A DNA stretch of 64,000 nucleotides from positions 13,806,214-13,870,213 of the forward strand of contig CM036188.1 of assembly GCA_020631735.1 (NCBI GenBank). Reading direction: 5' to 3'. The notes beneath the pieces were generated by a model. The model saw nothing but the letters and a program-made list of their open reading frames with translations. It had not been told where the DNA came from and searched no databases. This DNA comes from Saccharum officinarum. Lineage: Eukaryota > Streptophyta > Magnoliopsida > Poales > Poaceae. The translations under genes were made by a program, and so were the position numbers. Shown here piece by piece: positions 22,991 to 33,165 of the stretch (position 1 is the stretch's first letter; every line of letters begins with the position of its first letter).

Positions 22991-23035
22991 CTAGCTAGTA
23001 CTAGTACTAGCAGTAGTAGGTGTATATATCCGATG
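22991..23035 (-). pseudogene. Severed C-terminal codons of RIP(c)
   Basis: Read in the frame of the RIP(c) exon and continuing after the target site, the minus strand gives 14 codons (HRIYTPTTASTSTS) and then TAG. These were the original end of gene B. The copia insertion separated them from codon CCG at 27964-27966. Confidence 0.75.
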
Positions 23036-23040
23036 CGGAT

Positions 23041-23268
23041 TGTGAAAATGAGGAGAACGAGATGCCTCTCCTGGCTCTCGACTGCGTGTTAATATAGCCC
23101 GGAACAGCCCCAGGCGTGGCACATGTAAAGGAGGTTTGTTACATCATCTTGAGTTACAAGTAGATCCTAACTAATCCATCTACCTCTCCTACAAACTAGG
23201 AATGGATGGCGGCTCTTGCTTGTGCCGCACACACCACAACTATCATGTGACAATTACATTGTTTAACA
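23041..23268 (-). repeat. Copia 3' LTR
   Basis: 228 bp. It differs from the partner at 27736-27963 by three transitions (near positions 25, 30 and 206 of the LTR). On the minus strand it begins TGTTAAACAATG and ends CTCATTTTCACA. Confidence 0.97.
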
Positions 23269-23281
23269 CTCCCCCTCAGTC

Positions 23282-26200
23282 TTAGCCACATACAAGGTTA
23301 AGATTGTCTCTAAACTCTCTCAACTTGACCCGAGGTAGTGCCTTTGTAAAGCCATCCGCAACTTGATCTCCTGTGCTTATGAACCTAATGTCTAACAACT
23401 TCTGTGCAACCCTTTCTCTCACAAAATAAAAATCTATTTCAATATATTTAGTTCTAGCATGAAAGATAGGATTGGCAGAAAGATATGTAGCACCTAGATT
23501 ATCACACCACAGTCGAGCCATGGGAGGATGTTGCACCCCAAGTTCTGTCAGCAGTTTCTGAACCCAAATTATCTCTGCTGTTGCATTAGCAAGTGACTAT
23601 ACTCAGCTTCAGTACTGGACCGTGACACCGTGGGTTGTTTCCTTGCACTCCATGACACAAGGTTGCTCCCAAGATATACTGCAAAACCACCTGTTGATCG
23701 CCTGTCATCAATACACCCAGCCCAATCAGCATCCGAGAAGCCACTAATCATCATAGACTTGGACAGTGCAATCTTAAGACCAAGATTCATAGTCCCTCGT
23801 ATATACCTCAAAATGCGCTTCACAGCACTCCAATGTGAAGTGGTAGGAGCATGCAAAAACCAGCAAACCTTGTTGACAGCAAAGGCAATATCTGGTCTAG
23901 TCAATGTGAGGTACTGTAAAGCTCCAACCAAACTCCTATACCGAGTAGAGTCATCTTCACCAAGTGCCTTTCCTTCGGTAATGCTTAGCTTTTCTACACT
24001 TGACAACGGTGTATCTATAGATTTGCACTTGTCCATTCCAGATCTGATGAGAACATCTAAGGCATATCTCTCTTGTGAAAGAACCAGACCTCCATGTTGC
24101 TTCTTGACTTCTATTCCCAGGAAATAATGCAAATCCCCCAAATCCTTGAGTGCAAAATCTTTTTGTAGATCGGCTAACAATGCATCTGTTGCTGCTGGAG
24201 TTGAACTAGCCACTATTATGTCATCAACATATACTAGCACAAAGATTGTATGATTGCCTTTTCGATAGTAAAACAGTGAAGTATCGGATTTAGATGGAAC
24301 AAATCCAAGGGCTTGCAACTTTGCACACAATCTTGAGTACCAGGCATGGGGTGCCTGCTTCAATCCGTATAATGCCTTATCAAGCTTGCATACCCATGTT
24401 GGATGAGATGGATCGGTGTAACCCGGGGGTTGGTACATATATACTTCTTCATCCAAGATCCCATGCAAAAATGCATTTTGTACATCTAATTGCCTCAATG
24501 ACCACCCCATAGAAACAGCAATAGAGAGCACAAGGCGAATGGTAGCAGCTTTAACAACCGGACTGAAAGTATCTTCATAATCGATTCCATACCTTTGCTT
24601 ATACCCCTTTGCTACCAACCGCGCCTTGTAACGATCAATAGATCCATCAGCTTTCCTTTTAATTTTATAAACCCATCTTGAGCCGATGATGTTCTTGCCT
24701 TTGGGTCGGGGAACCAAGTGCCATGTTTTGTTGTGCAACAAAGCTTGGTGCTCGGTGTCCATCGCCACAACCCAACGTTGGTCTTTGAGAGCCTCATTAA
24801 CCGAAACGGGTTCTTCAGGAGCAACAGTGGACACCAGCCCCCAGCGTATGGTACCATCTGTATACTACTTGGGTTTCACAATCCCTCGCTGTCCACGTGT
24901 GACAGGACCAGCAGCTTCAAAAGATGGAGGTTGAGTGCTTGAGGACGACATGGTTGTAGCAGGAACCACACCATCAGCACGCACATCGGATCCCACCGAA
25001 TTAGCATGGGGAGACACGGGATCCGTGTGTGGCGCCAGAGGCTGATCCCCAGGTGTGGACGAGGTTGAAGGCGTCGCAGAGGATCCCGGCGACAAAATCT
25101 CGGCCGCGCCTGTCGTGGGAGCAACTCGTGCACGCCGCGATCCCGAGGGGGATTCATCTGCAGCCGCGCTAGTCAGTGCAGGCGGATCGGCTTCGGCAGC
25201 CGAGCTGCTCCCCCTCACCTGGCACATATGATATAGGGGAGGAGCCAGGGTTTCTTCACCGTTCGACGCCATTTCGCCATGGTTCGACTCAGAATTTTTT
25301 CCTGCAGTCATCATATCACAAGAAGTACTGCTTCTAGTACGATTAGAAGGAGGAGACCCCTCACACGTGTCATGTGTCAATGCATCCCCAAAAGGCAAAG
25401 ATTTACGAAGTGATTCAGGAAGAAGGAGGATTTCGGCTCGAAGCCGTGACCCCGCATTGGGATGCAAGGACGCGAACGGAAAAATTTGCTCATCAAAGAT
25501 CACATCGCGAGAGATGTACACACGACCAACGGAGGGATCTAGGCACTTGTACCCTTTGTGTTGGTTGCTGTATCCAAGGAAGACACAGCGCGTGGATCTT
25601 AGTTGAAGTTTCCTAGTGTTATAGGGGCGCAAGTTGGGCCAACAAGCGCACCCAAATGTCCTGAGGGAGGAGTAATCCGGTGTATCACCATAGAGACGTG
25701 TCATGGGTGTTTCTTGGTTGATAACTTTAGAAGGCAAGCGATTGATAAGGAAGACTGCGGTGAGAAAAGCCTCATCCCAAAATTTTAGCGGCATGGACGC
25801 ATGGGCTAGAAGGGTGAGACCCATCTCTACAATGTGGCGATGCTTGCGTTCTGCGGAGCCATTTTGTTGATGTGCATGAGGACAAGAAACATGATGCTCA
25901 ATGCCTATACGCTTAAAGAAGGAATTCAACACTTGGTACTTCCCTCCCCAGTACGTTTGCATTGCATGGATTTTACAATCGAATTGGCGTTCAACAAGAC
26001 TTTGAAAATCACGAAAACATTGGAAGACTTCGGATTTATGCTTTATAAGGTAGATCCATGTAAACTTTGAAAAATCATCAATAAAGCTTACATAATAGGA
26101 AAAACGGCCAACAGATGTTGGCGCTGGACCCCACACATCGGAAAAAACAAGTTCCAAGGCTCTAGTAGACACACTAGTCGACCTTGGATAGGGCAGCTGA

Positions 26201-27699
26201 TGAATTTTGCCCTTCTGGCATGCGTCACATACATGCTTGTTATTTTCATCTCTAAAAAAGGAAATTTTATGGTGGCTAAGAACTTGCTGAACTACAGGAG
26301 ATGCAGCATGGCCTAGCCTACTGTGCCACAGCGACAAAGAGGGTTTGGTGACACTAAGGACATGTTTATTCCCTGACGACCTAAACGACGATGACTTGAT
26401 GGGGTAGAGTCCTCCTTCAGATCTGCCTCTGAGAAGGGTTTTCTTCGTCACCTGTTCTTTGATAGAAAAGTGGTCGGGGTGAAATTCAAGGAAAACATGA
26501 TTGTCACGTGCAAGACGATTTACAGAAACTAAACTTTTATGGGCATGTGGAACATGTAACACATTATTGAGATGAATCTTAGATGATGACGGGGAATGCA
26601 AAGTACTATGACCGATGTGTGAGATCTCCATACCTTGCCCGTTTGCAGCATGGACTTGTTGTCCACCATGGTACTTGTCACGGAAAGAGAGCTTCTCCAG
26701 TTCACCGGTAATATGGTCCGTTGCACCCGAATCCATATACCAGTTCGTGTCTACCCCATAGGATGTGGAGGCAGCAGACACGGACTTCTGTGGAGGGCCT
26801 TGGAAGTTGCTGTCGAAGTGCTTGAAGCATCTGGCCACCGTGTGCCCTTCCTTGGTGCAAAGCTGGCAGTAGACACCAGGAAGGAAGTTGGAGGAGCGTC
26901 CTCCACCACCGCCGCGGCCTCCCTTGCCGCCACGGGTGAAGCCTCCGCGACCACCCCCACGGCCACCGCCACGAGGGTTGTTGTTGTTGCGACCTCCTTT
27001 CGCCGCCATCATGATGGACGACTGCTGCCCTCCAGTGTTGCGGATCTCCATCCGCTGCTCAAAGCTCATCAGTTGGGTGTATAGTTCCCCAACTGAGATA
27101 GGCTCGACGCGCGAAGCCACCGCCGAGACAACTGGGTCGTAGTTTTCATCTAGCCCGGTGAGGATGTAGGCGATCAGATCCTCATCCTCTAGCTTCCGTC
27201 CGGCCGATGCCATCTCATCGCCGAGACTTTTCATCTTCTGGAAGTATTCACTCATCGACGCCGTCCCCTTGGAGGCCGTCGCGAGCGCCATTCTCGTGGA
27301 GATGATGTGTGCGCGAGACTGCGACGCAAACATCGACTCGATCGCCTGCCACGCCTCCTTGGCAGACGCCACCGTGATCGGAATTTGCCCGGAGACCTCC
27401 TTGCCAAGTGATCCAAGGAGGAAACACAAGACAGATTGATCTTTTGCCACCCAGGACTCATAGTCCGGGTTGGGCTTGGCCTCTGCCTTCGAGTCAGCGC
27501 CTTCTTCAGCTTTCAGAAATGGTGGCGGTGGCGCCGCCGTGGGAAGGATGTAGGACGCCACTTGGGCGCCCCTCAGGGCCGAGGTGACCTGAAGCTTCCA
27601 GAGTTGATAGTTGTTTCTGGCGAGCTTCTCGGTCACCGTATAGGCGAAGGAGGGAACAGCAGATGCATTGGAGGAGCTGGCTAGGTGGGGAAACGCCAT
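23282..27699 (-). pseudogene. Copia gag-pol polyprotein, disabled
   Basis: Starts at ATG 27699 (MAFPHLASSSNASA). In order it shows gag, a CCHC knuckle (CQLCTKEGHTVARC), a Gly/Arg-rich run before it, the protease site MDSGATDHI, the GAG-pre-integrase motif LWHSRLGHA, integrase, reverse transcriptase with YVDDIIVA, and RNase H ([10 protein letters not shown]; then [20 protein letters not shown]). Lesions: an in-frame TAG at 24865-24867 between integrase and reverse transcriptase, and a one-base frame change near 23595 inside RNase H (the 3' part is 23282-23536 in another frame). The integrase position normally Asp before WGG is Tyr (QTYWGGKYQ). The element cannot make a full polyprotein on its own. 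Confidence 0.9.
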
Positions 27700-27723
27700 G
27701 GATTCTCTCCGCTAGGAGTATGG

Positions 27724-27735
27724 CTCGCGATACCA
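27724..27735 (-). other. Copia primer-binding site
   Basis: The minus strand right after the 5' LTR reads TGGTATCGCGAGCC, close to the complement of the 3' end of initiator tRNA-Met (TGGTATCAGAGC), the usual copia primer. Confidence 0.8.
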
Positions 27736-27963
27736 TGTGAAAATGAGGAGAACGAGATGTCTCTTCTGGCTCTCGACTGCGTGTTAATATAGCCCGGAAC
27801 AGCCCCAGGCGTGGCACATGTAAAGGAGGTTTGTTACATCATCTTGAGTTACAAGTAGATCCTAACTAATCCATCTACCTCTCCTACAAACTAGGAATGG
27901 ATGGCGGCTCTTGCTTGTGCCGCACACACCACAACTATCACGTGACAATTACATTGTTTAACA
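27736..27963 (-). repeat. Copia 5' LTR
   Basis: 228 bp. Its outer edge supplies Cys and then TAA to the interrupted RIP(c) frame (27958-27963). Confidence 0.97.
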
Positions 27964-28800
27964 CGGATCATTGAACACGAGGGGGACAACTTTTAGTGCA
28001 TCTTCTGGGCTCCTGATTCCGATTTTCTCGAGCTCCTCATTTTGAGGCCATCCTTGGTATGCGTGATCCCTCCAGTCCAGCAGAACTCCTGATATCACTG
28101 GCCAATTCCGTCTGTAATCCTTCAGTTTCTTGGTGAGCCCCGTCCCGTTGTCCCAGCCACCTGCAATGGCGTCGCGGACAGGTTCCATCCTCGCTGAATC
28201 ACAGGCCATGACCATCAGGACCAGCAATGACACCCTGGGTTGATTGTCAGTAGACGCATTTGTGAAGCGCGAAAGCACGCGCACAGCGTCCGCCAGGAAG
28301 ATCTTGCCCAGCCTCGCGGAGCCCAGTGTTTTCTCGGCTTCCTCCCTGCTTTTGTCGTTCAGTATACTTCCGTAATCCTTGCCCCAGGGTAGAATTTTTG
28401 ATCCATATTCTAATGGGAGCACCTTCAGAGAGTCAGTCCTGTCACCAAGCTCGTAGCAGCCTCCATCCTGGTTGTTGATGAAGCCTATTACGTCCAAATT
28501 GTCATCCCGCATGAGTAGGGTTATTATCGATGACGTTTGATCCACGCCCTCCACCACTTCCAGTTTGATGTGAAACAACCTTTCTGGTTTGATTTGTCCT
28601 GTTGTTATACGACGTTGTCCATTGCGGAGCACTGGGTGGTCACGTGTGGAGGAGAGCTCTGGATGATCGGCCATGAGATCCTTGCTGCGTGGGTGATCAG
28701 CTACCAAACTACGCAGCACAGTGATGAATCTACTGAACCCTTCTGTGTCATCCCCAACGGTGTACCATATGTCAGGTTGCTGCTGGCTCTTGTCTTCGAT
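27958..28800 (-). CDS. Gene B terminal RIP domain RIP(c), C-terminus replaced by LTR
   Basis: Exon from acceptor TACTGCAG|ATCGAAG (28800), phase 0, open for 280 codons. RIP-family order is clear: IWYTVGDDTEGFSRFITVLR, RLFHIKLEVVEG, LMRDDNLDVIGFINNQ, KDYGSILN, VLMVMACDSARMEPV, GVLLDWRDH. Relative to its paralogues, two active-site positions have changed. The catalytic Glu is Asp (CDSARM), and the first substrate-stacking Tyr is Asp (NLDVIGF). The second Tyr, the Arg and the Trp remain. The last 14 codons are cut off by the copia element, so the frame now ends ..LVFNDPC. In well-studied RIPs, loss of the Glu strongly lowers activity, so weak or no catalysis is inferred. The translation context is set by the preceding exon, as there is no promoter-sized space. 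Confidence 0.85.
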   Translation of the reverse strand: MEDKSQQQPDIWYTVGDDTEGFSRFITVLRSLVADHPRSKDLMADHPELSSTRDHPVLRNGQRRITTGQIKPERLFHIKLEVVEGVDQTSSIITLLMRDDNLDVIGFINNQDGGCYELGDRTDSLKVLPLEYGSKILPWGKDYGSILNDKSREEAEKTLGSARLGKIFLADAVRVLSRFTNASTDNQPRVSLLVLMVMACDSARMEPVRDAIAGGWDNGTGLTKKLKDYRRNWPVISGVLLDWRDHAYQGWPQNEELEKIGIRSPEDALKVVPLVFNDPC

Positions 28801-28904
28801 CTGCAGTACATAGGTAGTATTGATCAATCAATAGACGACATATACCTGGTTAGTCAAAAGAAAACATAAGATACGTGTTAAACGGCAATGTTTTCAATGT
28901 TTAC

Positions 28905-29606
28905 CTTCATTATTGGTCGACCTAGTTCTGTAAAAGCACTAATACAATGTGGATACCAGGTGACGTTCACTTCAACTTCATCGCCGTCCACTTGGTCATG
29001 TTGGCTCGGAGTGCCATTGTCGAATCTGAGAGTGATATTGAAATGCCGACGACTACTGACCCCTTGGTTGTTGGAAGCTTCAATCTGCAGGTCCAACACT
29101 ATGTGAAGCACCTGATGACGTGGCACGGCAACCACATTCCTGGCGAGCTCAAGGGACCGTGTCGGCTGAAGCACCTGCAAGTCTGTATTAGGAGAGAAAT
29201 GTTGAGCCGTCTCCTGTGTACGCCTGAAGAGGATCATCTCCTTTTCGGAGTCACCAATGCGCGCGGTGATATTCCCGTGGATGCTACAATAAGGGCTGTT
29301 GTTGCCATCTTTGAGCCGCAGCTTCATCTGCACTGTGACCTCCAGGGCGTTAGACATCACCGCATAGGTGACCTCAACTTTGCGGCTGGGGTCTGAAGAG
29401 CTTATGTTGCGAGTCACGGGTCCTTTGTCAACTTCTTCAGCGTAGTTGGGGTCATAGCAATCCCACTCCCAGTTGATGGAACCACCGGCATCGCCTTTGC
29501 TGCTACCTGCAGCTGCTCCTGGTGGGATGTCAATTTTGATGGCAAAGCGCCCGTACACCGAGATGCTTCTGTAGGGTCCAGTTAACACCAAATCAACCAT
29601 TGTTCC
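28905..29606 (-). CDS. Gene B DUF6598-like exon (c)
   Basis: A 702-bp exon (234 codons, phase 0 at both ends), intact. Acceptor GTTGTAG|GGAACAATGG, donor ATGAAG|GTAAAC. It encodes LVLTGPYRSISVYGRFAIKI and then INWEWDCYDPNYAEEVD, KVEVTYAVMSNALEVTVQ, IHGNITARIGD, ILFRRTQE, LELARNVVAVPRHQVLHIVL and VEVNVTWYP. The LTGP and 'L-A-R-x-V-V-A-V-P' phrases are those expected of DUF6598 (from memory). The first strands of the domain come from the end of the RIP(b) exon. The intron to RIP(c) is 104 bp (28801-28904). Confidence 0.75.
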
Positions 29607-29699
29607 CTACAACCATGCATTCCTTGATTAATATTGTTGCTTTGATGCGAAAAGATTGGTATGGATTGGATTATACATGATGGATGGTGTAGTGTATAC

Positions 29700-30659
29700 C
29701 TGTTCTCCTTGTTCCTCCTTCCTGTAGATGATATGGCCTCGTTTGCCATCGAAGACCATGACGGTCGCGCCACCGACGACCCCAAGGTCGGCTCGCATTG
29801 CCAACAGCTCCACCCGGGGTCCATAGCCCCTCCGAGGTGGACCCAAACGACAGTTCAGTAGGAGGTAAATGTCCTGCATCCATGAAATAGGGTAATGATC
29901 AGCGTATCCTTTACGCTTCCACGTCAACAGCTTGCGTGAAGTCCTCCCATAATCCAGCACGTATTCGCGAATCAGATCACTGGTGACTTCCTTCAACTTG
30001 TAGCTCCACCAACGTGCAATGTAGTTGTGGACAGGATTCATCCTTGCAGACTCACATACCATGACGATCAGCCCCGCTAGTGCCAACCTGGGGTTCATAA
30101 TTTGCTTCTGAGAAGCATTCATACGAACATCCACCCAAGCTGGGAAGCGCGACAGCACTTGCACGGCGTCCATGGCGAAGTCACGGCCCATATTCACGCG
30201 CGCCAGTCTTCTCTCAAGATCATTTTCAGTGTCAACGTCTAGTAAGGACCTGTACCCAACACCCCAGCTTAGGCGTCGGGGATTGTATTCATCAACTGGG
30301 AGTATACCGGCGGATGTATCCGGGTTATCGATGAGCTCGAATGAATCCCCTTGCTGGTTCATGAATCCACAGACGTACAAGTTGTCATCCCGCATGAGTA
30401 GGGTTGTTGACAACGTTTCCTCTCCCTTCACTGCTTCCAGCTTGACGTGAATCCACCTGGCCGGTTGTTCAGCACGCTGCTTGGCGAGCACCGGGTGTTT
30501 TCTGGTGGAGGAGAGAATTGAACTGCTGTGGCGATCAAATATATCCTCGCGGTCTGGGTGGTCAGCGAGGATGCTACGCAGAGCCATTATAAATTCAGTG
30601 AACGACATTGCGTCTCCGATGGTGTACACTACTGTTAGATGCCCTGAAACCATTTTGAC
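29700..30659 (-). CDS. Gene B RIP domain RIP(b), best-preserved module
   Basis: A 960-bp exon (320 codons), open, phase 0 at both ends: acceptor CACGCAG|GTCAAAATGG, donor GAACAG|GTATAC. Counting from the first Met (codon 3), the expected RIP active-site residues are Tyr93 (NLYVCGF), Tyr134 (GVGYRSLL), Glu201 and Arg204 (MVCESARMNPV) and Trp245 (KLLTWKRKG), all present. The fold order (VVYTIGDAMSFTEFIMALR at the N-terminus, RWIHVKLEAVKG before Tyr93) agrees with single-chain RIPs. From about residue 275 it reads PRVELLAIRADLGVVGG and FDGKRGHIIYR, the opening strands of DUF6598(c). No signal peptide, so cytosolic or nuclear if made. No lectin B chain. This is the module most likely to be catalytically able. 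Confidence 0.9.
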
Positions 30660-30764
30660 CTGCGTGCATTACCCGAGAGTTTAGTTAATATAGAAGGAAA
30701 GTGATAATAAATGTCTTCAATGTTTAGCGCAAGCACTATAGTAGCTAGTCCTCTTTTAATTTAC

Positions 30765-30879
30765 CTCCAGTGTATGACTGATGATTTGTTCTGATGAGTG
30801 ATGACGGAGCAGTAATAGATTTCTCCTCATCAGCCTCTTTGATGGTTATTTGCTCCGGTGGGTGACTTGGTCGTGCGAT
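30765..30879 (-). other. Candidate 115-bp linker exon, frame-incompatible
   Basis: Bounded by a good acceptor (TCACTGCAG|ATCGCA) and donor (CTGGAG|GTAAAT). It encodes a polar Glu/Ser/Thr-rich peptide (PSHPPEQITIKEADEEKS) that matches in place and character the acidic linker at the end of the gene A DUF6598 exon. Its length is not a multiple of three, so inclusion would shift RIP(b) out of frame. Skipping it (31031 donor to 30659 acceptor) keeps phase 0. It may be a decayed or alternatively used exon. Confidence 0.5.
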
Positions 30880-31030
30880 CTGCAGTGAATTAGTAGTATA
30901 TATAATAAGGTCAGTCGATCAATAGGCAACATGATTATTACTATTCATTAAAAGAATAAGGAAGTGATAAAACATGTCTTCAATGTTCGCCGCAACAGCT
31001 AGTGCTCACAGATCTCTCTTCAATGCTTAC

Positions 31031-31663
31031 CTCCGGGTACCAGGTGATGTTCATTTTAACTTCATTGCCGTCGACATTGAGACTTGGTGCCGTTGAAACT
31101 CCATTGATGAATTTCCGAGTACCATCCAAACGGATGTTAGAAGATTCAAGCTGCAGGTCCACCTTTATGCAAAGCAATTTACCACATGGTACCGCAACCA
31201 AATTCCTTGCCAGCTCAAGGCACCACCAGCCATCATTATTAAGGGAGGTGGAGCATAACTGACTTGTCCTCTGTGTACGTCTGAAGAGATCACTCCCGTC
31301 TGGAAAGTCACCGATGTATGCGGTGATTACACCGTAGACGCCACCAGGGATCTGCCCATCTTGAAGCCGCAGCAATACCTCCACAGTGGCCTCCAGAGCG
31401 TTGGACATCACCACATAGGTGATCTCTGCAACCTCTCTGCAGCCGTCTCGAGTGTGGATGGTGTGCCTCACTGGTAGCTCGTCAACTTGGGCGGCGTACT
31501 TCGGGTCATAGCAATCCCATTCCCATTCGAGGGTAGCACCAGTATCACCACTCCAGCAGCTACCTGCAGAAGCAGTAGCTGCTGGGATGTCAATACTAAT
31601 GGCGAAGCATCCATACGCCGAGATGCCTTTGTAGGGTCCAGTTACCACCAAATCAACCATTCC
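31031..31663 (-). CDS. Gene B DUF6598-like exon (b)
   Basis: A 633-bp exon (211 codons, phase 0 at both ends), intact. Acceptor ACATGCAG|GGAATGG, donor CCGGAG|GTAAGC. Landmarks match exon (c): LVVTGPYKGISAYGCFAISI, EWEWDCYDPKYAAQVDE, VAEITYVVMSNALEATVEV, VYGVITAYIGDF, LFRRTQRT, LELARNLVAVPCGKLLCIKV, MNITWYPE. Its opening strands lie at the end of the RIP(a) exon (RVELLAIRADLRV..YDGRRGQIIYR). Confidence 0.75.
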
Positions 31664-31783
31664 CTGCATGTACATATTATTGCTTCGTCAATATTGCTTG
31701 GAAAGATTCATATATGTATCAAAATACGAGATATTAGAAATGACAGATGCACGCACACACATCTTCGATTCATATATATATAC

Positions 31784-33086
31784 CTGGTCTCCTTGTCCTA
31801 CCTCCTCCTTCCTATAGATGATCTGGCCTCGTCTCCCATCATAGACGATGATTTCCGTGTCTTTGACCCGAAGGTCAGCACGTATGGCCAACAGCTCCAC
31901 CCGGGGTCGACCATGGCTCATCTGGTCATTCTTAGGCTCCCCAGGTTGGCTACCAGAGCCATCACCATCCTCTTCAGGTTGGCTAGCAGAACCACCAGAG
32001 ATACTACTGGCGTCATTATACTCCTCGGGTTGTGTAGTAGGGCCACCACCATTGTCGGCGTCGCTAGCCTCCCCCGGTTTGCTATCACGGCCGCCACCGC
32101 TGCCATTTCTGCTGTTGTTGTAGTCCCCTCCACCTCCTCCAGCATCATTGCAGCCACCTCTGTTTTGGCTAGGATGGCCGCCAGTGCTGCCGGGATTATT
32201 AGTAGAATCACCATCATTACCGGCGTTGCTGGTGGGTTTCCCATGTTGATTGTTTTTTTCTGCTTGCAATTGGTTTTTATCTTTTGGTGGGCGGGTGTTG
32301 AGCACGAGGTAAATTGCTTGTAGCTCCTCAATAGGATGCGGTAGCTGCGGCGTTTGGGCGTACCCTCCACTCTTCCACATCCGCAGCTCCTCCGACCTCT
32401 TCCCATAACCCCACAATGAGTTCCTTGGTGAATCCTGTGCCGTTGCTCCATCCAGCTACAATGGAGTCGTGGAGATGATTCAACCTTGCTGACTCGCAGA
32501 CCATGACGATGAGGCCTGCCAGTGCCCTCCTGGCGCAGTCCTCCTCACCATTCGCTCCGCTGTAGCACGAGAGCTTGTGCACGGCGTCCTCGGCAAAGAT
32601 CTTGCCCAGATGCGCGCTATCCAGTATGTTTATGACTTCTTTTTGACTTCCGGCTCCCAGAATTGATTTGTATTGGACGGTCCATTTTCGGCGTTGCACA
32701 TCCATGTCACAGTATTTTTTTGGGAGCATCAACTTGCTCTTCTCATCAGTGTCGACAAGCCCATACACTCCTTGCTGGTTCATGAAGCCACAGACGTACA
32801 AGTTGTCATCCCGCATGATCAGGGATGTCCAGCGGGCGGCCTCATTGCCCTCCACCTGAAGCTTGATGTGGAGCCACCTTGCGGGCTGTGCAGCACGCTG
32901 CTTGGCTAGCACAGGGTGTTGTCGGGTGGAGGAGAGATTTAAGAAATCTGGGTGTTCATCCAATATATCCTCACGGTTTGGATGGTCAGCGAGAATGCGA
33001 CGTAGAGTCATTATGAATTCGGTGAACGACAGTTCATCACCGATGGTGTAGACTACAGTTAGATATTCCTCAGACACCATTTTGAT
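31784..33086 (-). pseudogene. Gene B RIP domain RIP(a) with long linker, frameshifted
   Basis: Exon from acceptor GGTGCAG|ATCAAAATGG to donor GACCAG|GTATAT, 1303 bp, not a multiple of three. The RIP part shows VVYTIGDELSFTEFIMTLR, DNLYVCGFMNQQG, VQYKSILG, IVMVCESARLNHL and (after the break) EELRMWKSGGYA, so all five active-site residues are present in the DNA. Compared with gene A, 11 bp are missing at about 32414, which shifts the frame after GTGFTKELI. Downstream, in the other frame, about 120 residues of Gly/Asn/Asp/Ser/Pro-rich sequence (roughly 31920-32290) separate the RIP part from the DUF6598(b) opening strands. Other family members here have only a short linker. Unless the indel is a sequence error, the chain from RIP(a) into DUF6598(b) is broken. 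Confidence 0.85.
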
Positions 33087-33165
33087 CTGCACCATGGGAA
33101 TCTAGTTAGAAGAAGAAGAAAAGGAAAGCCACAATAAATAAATATCTTTAATGTTCGATGTTTAC

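Larger units (their letters stand above)
23041..27963 (-). mobile_element. Ty1-copia retrotransposon, complete, inserted in gene B
   Basis: Both LTRs are 228 bp (TG..CA on each strand) and differ at three positions. They are flanked by the perfect 5-bp duplication CGGAT (23036-23040 and 27964-27968). Transcription runs on the minus strand. The polypurine tract (ACTGAGGGGGAG on the minus strand) sits at 23269-23280, just inside the 3' LTR. The primer-binding site lies just inside the 5' LTR. Three differences in 228 bp mean a recent insertion. Reverse-transcriptase wording suggests the Ale/Retrofit group, but that is from memory. Confidence 0.97.

Noticed and set aside
26635..27142. Plus-strand frames opposite copia gag
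   Set aside because: Antisense shadows of the Gly/Arg-rich gag region.
27958..30659. RIP modules as secreted two-chain toxins
   Set aside because: No signal peptide and no lectin-type B chain is present; they are RIP units fused to DUF6598.
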